DNA of 64,000 bases from Hyphomicrobium sp. ghe19 (GTDB lineage: Bacteria > Pseudomonadota > Alphaproteobacteria > Rhizobiales > Hyphomicrobiaceae), in the NCBI RefSeq assembly GCF_902712875.1, contig NZ_LR743509.1, forward strand, positions 1,426,001 through 1,490,000, written 5' to 3'. The translations under genes and the position numbers were made by a program. Each line of letters begins with the position of its first letter. The first letter of the stretch is position 1. A model generated the notes under the pieces. The model was not told the DNA's origin. It did not search any database and worked only from the letters and a program-made list of their open reading frames with translations. Shown here piece by piece: positions 8,967 to 17,212 of this stretch.

Positions 8967-11504
8967 ATGACTCGTGAATTGCTTGCTTCGGCTGCGGCCG
9001 TGGCACTTTTGATTGGCGGTGGCGGGAGTTTTGCCGTCGCACAGGACGCGGGGAACGCGGGATCGGCGACACCTCCGCCGGCAGCAAACGAGACGCTTCC
9101 TGAAGTTCAGGTCATTCAAGAAAAGCAGGCGCCCAAGCCGAAGCCCGTCAAGCAGGCAAAGAAACCTGCGGCCGCAGCGCCCGTCGTTGCAACGCCGGTG
9201 GTCTCAGAAGATTTCGCTGAGCAGACTGAAGCAAGTTCCGTGAAGATGTCGCCGATGGGTGGCAGTGAAATTCCGGTCAACAAGGTTCCGGGCAGCGTCT
9301 TCCAGGTCAATTCCGCCGATATCAAGAGAGACGGAACGGTTATCATTCAGGAAGCGCTTCAGAGCCAGATCCCCGGCGTGATCATCGGCGACCTGCAAGG
9401 CAACCAGTTCCAGACCAACATTCAATTCCGTGGTTTCGAGGCTTCGCCGGTGAACGGCGTCCCGCAGGGGCTCGCGGTCTATCAGAACGGCGTTCGGATC
9501 AACGAAGCCTTCGGTGATATCGTCAACTGGGACTTCCTGCCGTCGAATGCGATCAACAACGTTGCGGTGGTGACCGGCAATCCCGTCTTCGGTCTCAACG
9601 CGCTCGGTGGTGCTGTAGTCATCGATATGAAGGACGGCTTCAACTACCAGGGCGCGGAGATCGACACGCGCTTTGGTTCGTTCGGCCGTAAGCAGGTCTC
9701 GACCGAAGCCGGGTTGAACAAAGGCAACTGGGGTGTCTACGGAGCATTTGAGGCCATCAACGACGATGGGTTCCGCGACTTCTCCGACGCTGAAGTCCGC
9801 AGAGGTTACTTCGACCTCGGCGTCAAAGGCGACGGCGCAGAGTTTCACTTCAATTTCACCGGCGCGGACAACCACGTTGGCGTGACGGCCGCGGCGCCCG
9901 AGCAGCTGCTCGAAATGGGCAGGAATTTGACGTTCACGTCGCCGCAAACGACTGACAACGAGATGCAGATGTACTCGGTGAACGGAAAGGTCAAGGCGAC
10001 CGACACGCTCACCTTCTCGGGTGCAACGTACTATCGCCATTTCAAACAGAGCCACTTGGACGGCAACCTGTTCGAAGACCCGAGTAACTGCGGCGGAAAC
10101 CTCTGCTCAGGCGGGGAAGAGGTGTTTAATGCCGCCACAGGCGATGCGATCCCGTTCCAGACTGGCGTCGCTTACGCCTCGATCGACCAGACGTCGCAGA
10201 ATGCTGACGGCGCTGGTATCAGCCTTCAGGCCACCGAGAAGGCGCGGCTCTTCGGTCACGAAAACCAGTTCGTGATCGGCACCAGCTACGATCGCGGCAG
10301 AGTGGCCTACACGGCGAAAAGCGAACTCGGCTTCATGCAGCCGAAATTCGTTGTCGACGGTCAGGGCGTCATCATGACGAACGATGACCTCTTCCCGCGT
10401 GCGCTGTCGACGACGAACGATTATTTCGGAGCTTTCTTCGTCGATACGTTCAATATAACGGATAAGCTGGCGTTGACGGTCGGCGGCCGTTTCAACTACG
10501 CGCGCATCGAGCTTGAAAATGCCGGCGATCCCGACAACGAAGAGTTGAACAAGCTCAATGGCGTCAACAAGTATAGCCGCTTCAACCCGTCAGCCGGCCT
10601 GACCTATACGTTCAACCCAGCTTTGAATTGGTACGGCGGTTATTCGGAAGCCAACCGCGCGCCGACGGCGGCGGAGATCGCTTGCTCCGATCCTGAGAAC
10701 CCGTGCCTGATCGAGAGCTTCCTGACATCCGATCCGCCGTTGAAGCAGGTCGTCTCTCGCACGTGGGAAACCGGTTTGCGGGGTACGGTCAATAACTGGA
10801 ACGGATCGCAGTGGGATTGGGGCGTCGGCCTGTTCCGCACTGAGAACTCTGACGACATCATGAGCGCTGCCTCCACTGCGACAGGCCGCGGTTACTTCCA
10901 AAACGTCGGCACGACTTTGCGCCAAGGCGTGGAGGCGAACCTTGCCTATCGTTCGAAGCGCCTTTTTGCGTACGCGAACTACACCTATAACGACGCCACG
11001 TTCCAATCCGGGATTCCGTTCTTCCCGGCTCCCAACCATCCGGACGGTCCCGGCGTCTTCCCGTGCCCTGACGATCCGGAGGGTGGGGACACCGGAAACT
11101 GCACCGCCATTCATAAGGGCGATCGCCTTGCGGGCATTCCGGCCCACACGTTCAAGACAGGTTTCGATTACTGGATGACGCCGAAGTGGAAGTTCGGTGC
11201 TGACCTGATCGCCGCAAGCTCGCAGTTCTTCTTCGAGGATCAGGCTAACCTCTCGCGGCCGCTGGCGGGTTACGCCAAGGTCAACTTGCACACGTCCTAC
11301 GACGTGACGGATCACATCCAGGTTTACGGATTGATCGAGAACCTGACGGACAAGCGCTACTCGCTCTACGGGACCTACTTCAACGTGGACGAAACCAACG
11401 AACTCGAGGACGTAACCGGGATCGAGTTCGACGAGAACAACCCGCGGACCGTCGTGCCGGCCATCCCGTTCGCGGCGTACGGTGGCATAAAGGTAAAATT
11501 CTAA
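8967..11504 (+). CDS. TonB-dependent outer-membrane receptor
   Basis: 845 residues from the ATG at 8967, preceded by GGGG; a longer frame begins at 8832. A signal peptide (MTRELLASAAAVALLIGGGG, cleavage near AVAQ-DA) is followed by a Pro/Lys/Ala-rich periplasmic linker. The plug domain starts near residue 95 (VPGSVFQVNSADI, IQEALQSQIPGVIIGDLQGN). The C-terminal beta-barrel ends in the terminal aromatic KVKF needed for outer-membrane assembly. Two Cys pairs (CGGNLC, and CSDPENPC) lie in predicted surface loops. Such receptors import siderophores, vitamins, metals or sugars with TonB energy; no transporter partner is adjacent, so the ligand is unknown. Confidence 0.9.
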   Translation: MTRELLASAAAVALLIGGGGSFAVAQDAGNAGSATPPPAANETLPEVQVIQEKQAPKPKPVKQAKKPAAAAPVVATPVVSEDFAEQTEASSVKMSPMGGSEIPVNKVPGSVFQVNSADIKRDGTVIIQEALQSQIPGVIIGDLQGNQFQTNIQFRGFEASPVNGVPQGLAVYQNGVRINEAFGDIVNWDFLPSNAINNVAVVTGNPVFGLNALGGAVVIDMKDGFNYQGAEIDTRFGSFGRKQVSTEAGLNKGNWGVYGAFEAINDDGFRDFSDAEVRRGYFDLGVKGDGAEFHFNFTGADNHVGVTAAAPEQLLEMGRNLTFTSPQTTDNEMQMYSVNGKVKATDTLTFSGATYYRHFKQSHLDGNLFEDPSNCGGNLCSGGEEVFNAATGDAIPFQTGVAYASIDQTSQNADGAGISLQATEKARLFGHENQFVIGTSYDRGRVAYTAKSELGFMQPKFVVDGQGVIMTNDDLFPRALSTTNDYFGAFFVDTFNITDKLALTVGGRFNYARIELENAGDPDNEELNKLNGVNKYSRFNPSAGLTYTFNPALNWYGGYSEANRAPTAAEIACSDPENPCLIESFLTSDPPLKQVVSRTWETGLRGTVNNWNGSQWDWGVGLFRTENSDDIMSAASTATGRGYFQNVGTTLRQGVEANLAYRSKRLFAYANYTYNDATFQSGIPFFPAPNHPDGPGVFPCPDDPEGGDTGNCTAIHKGDRLAGIPAHTFKTGFDYWMTPKWKFGADLIAASSQFFFEDQANLSRPLAGYAKVNLHTSYDVTDHIQVYGLIENLTDKRYSLYGTYFNVDETNELEDVTGIEFDENNPRTVVPAIPFAAYGGIKVKF

Positions 11505-11534
11505 ACGCTCTCCCGACTGCAACATCTCGAAAAG

Positions 11535-11568
11535 CAAAAGCAGCCTCACGGCTGCTTTTGTTTTTTTG
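11535..11568 (+). terminator. Rho-independent terminator of the TonB receptor gene
   Basis: CAAAAGCAGCC and GGCTGCTTTTG form a perfect 11-bp stem with a TCAC loop, followed by a run of seven T. It begins 31 bp after the receptor stop codon. Confidence 0.92.
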
Positions 11569-11664
11569 CGCCTCTCTCAAATGCGGGACGCGATTACGCC
11601 AGCTCGCCCTGTCCCGTGTGACAGGCACGCAAATGGCGGTCAGCAGGAGAGGGAAGTTTGAAGC

Positions 11665-11754
11665 TTAGAAGAGGGGGCCGTGGGCCAATTGATGGACGAC
11701 CACCAAGATTGCAACGTTGAGCACGAGTAGGGCGCTTAGGGCGACTTTATCCAT
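11665..11754 (-). CDS. Small single-span membrane protein (29 aa)
   Basis: An ATG at 11752-11754 preceded by a good GGGAGAA ribosome site at seven bases distance opens a 29-residue frame. Residues 5-20 are almost wholly hydrophobic (ALSALLVLNVAILVVV), bounded by K3 and by H21/H25, as in a single transmembrane helix with a short C-tail HQLAHGPLF. No upstream or downstream gene is coupled. It is below the usual length cut-off of gene callers. Function unknown; evidence rests on the ribosome site and the helix pattern. Confidence 0.5.
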   Translation of the reverse strand: MDKVALSALLVLNVAILVVVHQLAHGPLF

Positions 11755-12130
11755 GGCCGTTCTCCCGGAGACTGTGCGGGTAGAGCTATAGGACTTTTGC
11801 TCAGGGATGAATCAGCCATCCGGCCTAGGCCGAGCCGGGCGGGTAAAGGTCCGGCGGTTACGGACTCGTGCTGTGCCGGGCTTTTTAGCTAGTGCGAATA
11901 GCCGATGCAGGGGGTGGCCTCCGGGTGGCATTCTCGCGGCCGTTCACCAAGCGTCGATCCACCGACATGAAACGGGCGTACGCCCCCTGACGGATCGCGG
12001 AAGCCGCTGCGGCTGTACGCAATTCCAGCGAAAAATTAATCTCGGGCCCCATGTCACTTTTCCGTTCTGTTCTTACATGCGGTTCTGAACGGTCGACACC
12101 GGCGTCCAATCCCATAAGGAGGCTAGCCTC
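11755..12130. other. Intergenic region upstream of the DUF2076 gene
   Basis: About 375 bp between the divergent small membrane protein and the DUF2076 gene. Frames inside are short with no protein-like pattern. A strong AAGGAGG ribosome site at about 12116-12122 belongs to the downstream gene. No promoter could be assigned. Confidence 0.4.
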
Positions 12131-12817
12131 ATGAACGCGCAAGAGAAGCAGCTCATCGAAGATTTGTTTGCGCGCCTCCGCAATTTTGATGGCGGCGAGA
12201 AAGATCAGGAAGCGGAATGGCTTATCCAGGATCTCATCAGGCGGTCTCCAGATGCGCCATACTACCTCGCCCAGACAGTGATTGTTCAGCAGCAGGCTCT
12301 CGAGCGCGCTGAAGCCCGTATGCGAGAGTTGGAAGCTGCGGCGCGGCAACCCCAGTCTACCGGACGCGGTGGAAGTTTTCTCGGTGGCTCGTCGGTGCCG
12401 CAGAGCGGCAGCCGGTATGCGCCGTCGTCTGCACCGCAGCAGGCGCCGGATCCCGTGGCGGCCCCAGGCACCGGTCCATCGGCCAATAGTCCGTGGGGTT
12501 CTCCCGCGCAGGCTCGCGGTGGCGGAGGGTTTCTTTCCTCGGCGTTAACGACCGCGGCTGGTGTTGCCGGTGGTGTTTTCCTCGCCGATGGAATCCGCAG
12601 CCTCTTTGGTGGCGGGCGTGCCTATGCCGGTGGTGATGCCACGAGTGCGGCCGATCAGAAGACGATCGATAACCTTCAGGACCAGGCGCAGGACGCCCGC
12701 GACGATGCCGATCAAGCGAAGCAAGACTTGGCGGCTGACGATGCCGCGCAAGACGAGATGCAAGATGCCCAGGATGATGGCAACTACGATTGGGGCAGCG
12801 ACGACTTCGACGTCTGA
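12131..12817 (+). CDS. DUF2076 domain-containing protein
   Basis: 228 residues, with ATG 8 bases after AAGGAGG. The N-terminal 75 residues (NAQEKQLIEDLFARLR, DLIRRSPDAPYYLAQTVIVQ) are the helical DUF2076 domain. A Gly/Pro/Ser/Gln-rich linker follows, then a Gly/Ala hydrophobic segment (SSALTTAAGVAGGVFLADGI, about 137-156) and a strongly acidic tail rich in D, Q and A (DDADQAKQDLAADDAAQDE). It resembles proteins described as periplasmic ligand-binding or membrane-associated sensors, but there is no established function. Monocistronic. Confidence 0.85.
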   Translation: MNAQEKQLIEDLFARLRNFDGGEKDQEAEWLIQDLIRRSPDAPYYLAQTVIVQQQALERAEARMRELEAAARQPQSTGRGGSFLGGSSVPQSGSRYAPSSAPQQAPDPVAAPGTGPSANSPWGSPAQARGGGGFLSSALTTAAGVAGGVFLADGIRSLFGGGRAYAGGDATSAADQKTIDNLQDQAQDARDDADQAKQDLAADDAAQDEMQDAQDDGNYDWGSDDFDV

Positions 12818-13126
12818 TTGATCGATCCTCGCCCTCGGCTTGAATCACAGGCCGAGGAGGCAGCGCGCTCGCGAAGGGACCGGCTCAGGCGGTTCGCCTC
12901 TCGAGGTGCGCCAAGCTGCGCTTCGTGAAATTTCTTTCCAAAACGTCATGTGCCGACGGCGAGAATTGTCGGAACCGACCCGAGAAGGCGAGGTTCTTCC
13001 TTCAGTTGTCTTGTGACGACCGGGTCCCAAATGGGCCGGCGCCAATTTATGGGCAATTCGGATTGTCTCGATTTTCGAGGCGAATTTTTGAAGCGAAGAT
13101 TTTTCACTGAAGAAGGTAATTTTCAA
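12818..13126. other. Intergenic region with a candidate stress promoter
   Basis: About 310 bp before the KGG-repeat gene. It contains a match to the alphaproteobacterial general-stress promoter (see the separate entry at 12971). No coding frame is convincing. Confidence 0.45.
12971..12995 (+). promoter_or_regulatory. Candidate EcfG-type general stress promoter
   Basis: GGAAC at 12971-12975 and GGTT at 12992-12995, separated by 16 bases, fit the known EcfG consensus GGAAC-N16/17-cGTT. It points to the KGG stress-protein gene about 130 bp downstream, a class of gene that is often stress-induced. This is a consensus match only. Confidence 0.45.
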
Positions 13127-13360
13127 ATGGCGCAAGAGGACAGAACATCAAAGCGCGGCTTTGCATCCATGGATGCCGACAAGCAGCGTGAGATTGCCCG
13201 CAAGGGCGGCGCAAGCGTTCCGGACAATGAGCGCAGCTTTTCGCGGAATCATGAACTTGCGTCTCAGGCCGGAAGAAAAGGCGGCCACGAGAGTGGCGGT
13301 AACTTCCGGAATGACCCCCGGCGAGCGGCCGAAGCCGGCCGCAAAGGCGGACAGCACTAG
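13127..13360 (+). CDS. KGG-repeat stress-induced protein (GsiB-like)
   Basis: 77 residues from the ATG at 13127, after GAAGG. The frame extends upstream but lacks family resemblance there. The sequence is hydrophilic with repeated KGG motifs: IARKGGAS, AGRKGGHE and AGRKGGQH, plus the SRNHELASQAG segment typical of the family (E. coli YciG, Bacillus GsiB). Such proteins are small, disordered, desiccation- and general-stress-linked. A candidate EcfG promoter and its own terminator flank it. Confidence 0.88.
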   Translation: MAQEDRTSKRGFASMDADKQREIARKGGASVPDNERSFSRNHELASQAGRKGGHESGGNFRNDPRRAAEAGRKGGQH

Positions 13361-13401
13361 CGGCAGAATAATAACCTGCCTTTAGTTCACCCAGCACTCT
13401 C

Positions 13402-13434
13402 AGGCCGGACGCGTTCTGCGCATCCGGCCTTTGG
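13402..13434. terminator. Terminator hairpin between convergent genes
   Basis: AGGCCGGA (13402-13409) pairs with TCCGGCCT (13423-13430), followed by TTGG on the plus strand. It lies between the KGG gene and the convergent DHFR-like gene and may serve both. The T tract is short. Confidence 0.6.
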
Positions 13435-13454
13435 CTTTCGAATGGAAGGCCGGC

Positions 13455-13895
13455 TTAGAGGGAAGGATTGGGGTGGCAACCGCCTTCGGCACGGGCCGAT
13501 GCCGTCAACCATTTGGGATTGAACCACCGGTCCGCAGGGCCGTCGTAGGGTAGGCGCGTTACGTCCCAGTGGCTGACGAAGCGCGCATAGACGTCCCACA
13601 CCGGCGGGCCACCGCCGATAAAAACGACACGGCCCGCAAATTGTTTGAGCGTCTCTTCTGGGTCCATGTGCGACCGCAAAACGAAGAGCGTGCGATCCGT
13701 GCGAGCGAAATCGGGGACAGCTCCAATGGTCTTGGCTCCGGCCATTAGGACGTGGCCTCGTGTGATGTCGAAAAATCGGGCGACGTCGGCCACGTATTCA
13801 GGGTCGCGGTTGCCTTCCCACGGCAGCTCTCCATTGAGGCCAAGCTGACCGGACTGTCCGATCGCGCAGATGACCCTGACCACTGTTTGCTGCAT
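13455..13895 (-). CDS. dmrA: DHFR-fold reductase, probably dihydromethanopterin reductase (DmrA)
   Basis: 146 residues, shorter than usual DHFR (about 160). The DHFR core is clear: VICAIGQSGQLGLNGELPW at the N-terminus, the substrate acid in the VADVARF helix (D37), and the NADPH-loop FIGGGPPVW near 92-100. The C-terminal half (HWDVTRLPYDGPADRWF) departs from folate DHFRs and, from memory, matches the DmrA type of methylotrophs, which reduces dihydromethanopterin in the last step of tetrahydromethanopterin synthesis for formaldehyde oxidation. AAGGAATT precedes the ATG. The alternative is a divergent folate DHFR. It lies 85 bp downstream of the aldehyde dehydrogenase stop on neither side of a folA/thyA pair. 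Confidence 0.7.
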   Translation of the reverse strand: MQQTVVRVICAIGQSGQLGLNGELPWEGNRDPEYVADVARFFDITRGHVLMAGAKTIGAVPDFARTDRTLFVLRSHMDPEETLKQFAGRVVFIGGGPPVWDVYARFVSHWDVTRLPYDGPADRWFNPKWLTASARAEGGCHPNPSL

Positions 13896-13980
13896 TCGAA
13901 TTCCTTTTTTTCTTTTCTAGTTTCGCCGTTGGACCGTGGTGATTGACGGCGGCCGAATACATGCGATTTGGTGCGGAAAG

Positions 13981-15402
13981 TCACCGCTGAAAATAGCGGA
14001 TGACCTTATCGGTCGTTTTGTTGAATGGCGGGTGCAGGATCCGCGCGAGGTTCCACTTGCTCTGCTCGAAGACGCCTTTCGCATGGCTGAGCGATTTGAA
14101 GCCCTCGATCCCGTGATACGCGCCCATGCCTGCCATTCCGATGCCGCCGAACGGCAGGTCGTCCTGAACGTAATGCATGAGGGTATCGTTGATCGTGACG
14201 TTGCCGGAGGTCGTCCGCGTCAGGACCTTTTGGCGATCGTCGCTGTTCTGGCCGAAATAATAGAGCGCCAGCGGCCGAGGCTTGCGGTTTATGTATCCGA
14301 TCGCTTCGTCAAAGGTGCGGTAGGTCATGATCGGGAGAGCCGGCCCGAAGATTTCCTGCTGCATGATGGCCATGTCGTCGGTGACATTGAGCACGATGAC
14401 GGGTGCAAGCTTGCGTGGATCGGCTGTGCCGTCATTCGCGACTTCAATAACCTTGGCGCCTTTTTCCTTCGCATCGTCGATCAGCTTCTGAATGCGGCTG
14501 TAATGCTTGGCGTTGACGATGGAGGTGTAATTCCGGTCGGTTGCTCCTTGCGGATAGAATTTGTGGGCGGTCGCGTCGTATGACGCCACGAAGGTGCCCA
14601 CGTCCTTTTCGTGCACCAGGACGTAGTCGGGGGCGATGCAGGTTTGCCCGGCATTCGCGAGCTTTCCGTAGGCGACGCTGACGGCTGCGGCATCGATATC
14701 GGCGTCCGGGCCGATCAAGGCTGGAGATTTGCCGCCAAGCTCGAGCGTGACAGGAACTAGATTTTCCGCGGCTTCCTTCATCACCGAGCGACCGACATTG
14801 GTGCTGCCGGTGAAGACGAGATGATCGAAGGGCAAGCGCGAGAACGCGGCGCCGATCTCGGGTCCGCCGGTGACGACGGCGACCTGCTCCTCAGGGAAAA
14901 TCTCGCGCAACATCGATTTGAGGAGTTCGCTGGTCGCGGGCGTCAACTCGGACGGCTTCAGAATGGCGCGATTGCCTGCCGCGATTGCCGTGGCGAGCGG
15001 CGTAAGGGCGAGCGACAGCGGATAATTCCAGGGCGAGATGATCCCGACGACGCCGAGCGGCTGATAAACGACGCGGGCTCGGCCGGGCAGGAAGTGGATT
15101 GCCACGCGGCGGCGCTCGGGACGCATCCATTTCGTCAGGTTGCGGCGGAGGTAATTGATCGTCTGAATGACCGGCGTGACTTCCATGATCCGGGTTTCGT
15201 AGGCAGACCGGTAGCCGAAGTCTTTACTGACGGCCGCTTCGAAGGCCGTTCGCCGTTTCTGCAATGCGGTCTTCAGTTTGAGCAGATCTGCCCGCCGTTG
15301 CGCGGCAGTCGGCGGCCCATCCTTGAGGAACGCGGCGCGCTGCCTGCTCAGGAAGCCTGTCAGCAGGAAGTCGTCGTCCTTGACTGAAACGTGGGCCGTC
15401 AT
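13981..15402 (-). CDS. Aldehyde dehydrogenase, coniferyl-aldehyde dehydrogenase-like
   Basis: 473 residues of the ALDH superfamily. Key residues are present: N126 in SPWNYPLS, the general base E221 in TLELGGKSP, the nucleophile C255 in NAGQTCIAPDY, and EIFGPALPI near 350. The C-terminus (HYVQDDLPFGGIGMAGMGAYHG) and the GFKSLSHAK segment match the class-3/CalB group, which oxidises aromatic or long-chain aldehydes with NAD(P)+. No signal peptide; some members of the group are membrane-associated by the C-terminus. The gene stands alone; the physiological aldehyde is unknown. Confidence 0.88.
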   Translation of the reverse strand: MTAHVSVKDDDFLLTGFLSRQRAAFLKDGPPTAAQRRADLLKLKTALQKRRTAFEAAVSKDFGYRSAYETRIMEVTPVIQTINYLRRNLTKWMRPERRRVAIHFLPGRARVVYQPLGVVGIISPWNYPLSLALTPLATAIAAGNRAILKPSELTPATSELLKSMLREIFPEEQVAVVTGGPEIGAAFSRLPFDHLVFTGSTNVGRSVMKEAAENLVPVTLELGGKSPALIGPDADIDAAAVSVAYGKLANAGQTCIAPDYVLVHEKDVGTFVASYDATAHKFYPQGATDRNYTSIVNAKHYSRIQKLIDDAKEKGAKVIEVANDGTADPRKLAPVIVLNVTDDMAIMQQEIFGPALPIMTYRTFDEAIGYINRKPRPLALYYFGQNSDDRQKVLTRTTSGNVTINDTLMHYVQDDLPFGGIGMAGMGAYHGIEGFKSLSHAKGVFEQSKWNLARILHPPFNKTTDKVIRYFQR

Positions 15403-15961
15403 TCAGCAACCTCCAGATGTGGACGCGGCGAAGCATTCGCGGTGACGCCGCGTGATGTTTTCCGTGTCAACACATGCCAATTCCAGCAACTTTGGTTCCT
15501 TCCGTGCGTGCAGCGCCCGAACGACCATACCATCGCGGCAATCTCAAGCGCCTACGTTGAGAAAAACGCGCAAGACGTGCTTCGAGACGGGAAGGGGTGA
15601 CAATCCACCCTATGCCGCTTTCCAGCGAAGCGGCGTTGCTCGCCCATCTCCGGCCACAGGGCTATCCTCGCCTCGAAGAAGACCTCAATGCGGCGCTTGC
15701 ACTGGAAAGACGTGGATCCGCGCGCAACCAGGCGATTGGTCTGCCTGAGGTCATGCGCGGGAACCCGTCGCACCGCGGAACTCACAGTCCGTTTTTGAGA
15801 TCGACGGGAACCGCCCGAGCCCCGGGTCGCGAAGCTTCGTTGCGGTGTTATCGGTCATGGTTGGCATTTTGACGCGCGGCCAACAGGCGGGCGAATTCAC
15901 GGCCGTTTTGGCCGGGGATCAGACCCTTACGCGAGATTTATTTCGCGTAGGGCTCAGTCGC
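15403..15961. other. Intergenic region, no gene recognised
   Basis: About 560 bp separate the aldehyde dehydrogenase start from the end of the signalling operon. Frames such as 15597-15872 (+) are short, overlap others and show no family resemblance. Apart from a hairpin at the left edge of the response regulator gene (15926-15954), nothing was identified. Confidence 0.4.
15926..15954 (-). terminator. Possible terminator of the Phc-like operon
   Basis: CCCTTACGCGA (15926-15936) pairs imperfectly, with one bulge, with TCGCGTAGGG further right. It lies directly after the stop codon of the last gene of the operon, reading leftward. No T tract follows, so confidence is limited. Confidence 0.4.
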
Positions 15962-17212
15962 TCAAGCCGCCATTTCGAGCGTGCCCAGCACCCACTTTTC
16001 GTATTCGTCGCTCAGATCCTGCAGCCACTGCTGGGGAAGGGCGTTGATCTTCTTGGTGGCCGCCTTGGCGCGTGCCGGAAGCGCAACGTGGATCTGCTTG
16101 TAGCCGTTTTCCATGGGGGGCGAACTGATCGTGCCGCCGATGTGGCCGATCGCGAGCGAGGCCTTCAGATAGTCGCTCGCACGCTTGGGGGCGGTGTGCA
16201 GCGGCGGCGTGAACAACACGCTATCCTGCATCGAGCGCTGGGGCTCGCAATTGCGGAGCTCGAACTGAATGGCAACGCCTGGCGTGTCATCATCGAGCGT
16301 GTCGCGTGAGACATTGACGAGCAGCACGCTGCCGGCTGCAGCCCACTGGCTCATAGGGTCCATCAGACGCGTGATGATCTCGCGTATCGCGGCGGGATCG
16401 GCGGATACGGCTAGTTGCGGCTGGTTCGCATGGATCACCACCTGTTGGCCGCCGAGTTCGCGGTTGATCTCGTCGGCACAGCCCGTCAGCATGGCGACGA
16501 GATCGACTTCGCTCGGATGGGCGTCCGCCAACAGGGGCGGCGTCGTCAGCACTTCGGAAAGTTCGATGGCGCGCTGCGTTTCCTCAACGGGAATTCGCCA
16601 GTGGTCTCTGATGCGGAGCTGCGACCATGCCTTCTGAGCCGACGGCCGCCAGGCCGTTTCGGCGATCGCATCCTTCAAATAGTGATACATCGTGAGCGGA
16701 GCGTTGTTGTAGGGCAGCAGGCCCGACAGCATCGCAAGGTCGTTCATGCGATCACGCAAAAGGGTGCGATGCAACGCGCTGAGCTTGTCGCGCAGGAGCA
16801 TGTCGTATTCGTTTTTCAGCAGATAGAAGGTGATCGCCTGTTCGATTTCGGCTTCGAGCACGCGGAGGTCCCAGGGCTTCGAAATGTAGCGGAGGATCTC
16901 GCCCTTGTTGACGGCGTCGATTGCGCTATCGAGATCGGCATATGCGGTCGTCAACATGCGAATGATGTCGGGACGCTCGTTACGGATGCGGTTCAGGAGA
17001 CTGACGCCGCTGCGCCCGGGCATGCGCTGGTCGGAAATCACCAGCGCGATGTTGTGGTTGCCGGAGAGAATGAGGGTTTCAGCTTCGTCCGCGCTCGTTG
17101 CGGTTAGCACGTCATATCGCGTGCCGAAGGCTTTCTTGAAATATTTGACGGCCTGCGGCTCGTCGTCGACGATCAGGATCTCGACCGGCTGATCAGTGCG
17201 AAACGACTCCAT
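15962..17212 (-). CDS. Response regulator with degenerate kinase-like output (PhcQ-like)
   Basis: 416 residues from the ATG at 17210-17212, which overlaps the end of the kinase gene by 20 bp; a longer frame to 17278 lies inside that gene. REC domain at residues 10-125: acidic pair D16/D17, phospho-acceptor D61 in VISDQRMPG, and K111 in ISKPWDL. A helical, possibly coiled-coil linker follows (NEYDMLLRDKLSALHRTLL), then a region resembling a GHKL ATPase fold (residues about 240-390) without intact N or G boxes. It has no DNA-binding domain. Last gene of the methyltransferase-kinase-regulator operon, so it probably receives phosphate from the kinase encoded upstream and acts by protein contact. 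Confidence 0.8.
   Translation of the reverse strand: MESFRTDQPVEILIVDDEPQAVKYFKKAFGTRYDVLTATSADEAETLILSGNHNIALVISDQRMPGRSGVSLLNRIRNERPDIIRMLTTAYADLDSAIDAVNKGEILRYISKPWDLRVLEAEIEQAITFYLLKNEYDMLLRDKLSALHRTLLRDRMNDLAMLSGLLPYNNAPLTMYHYLKDAIAETAWRPSAQKAWSQLRIRDHWRIPVEETQRAIELSEVLTTPPLLADAHPSEVDLVAMLTGCADEINRELGGQQVVIHANQPQLAVSADPAAIREIITRLMDPMSQWAAAGSVLLVNVSRDTLDDDTPGVAIQFELRNCEPQRSMQDSVLFTPPLHTAPKRASDYLKASLAIGHIGGTISSPPMENGYKQIHVALPARAKAATKKINALPQQWLQDLSDEYEKWVLGTLEMAA

Noticed and set aside
9204..10055. Minus-strand open frame opposite the TonB receptor
   Set aside because: Inside the receptor gene, no motif, and no ribosome site; shadow frame.
15597..15872. Small plus-strand frame in the 15.4-15.9 kb gap
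   Set aside because: No homologous pattern, no good ribosome site, and overlapping alternative frames of similar length.
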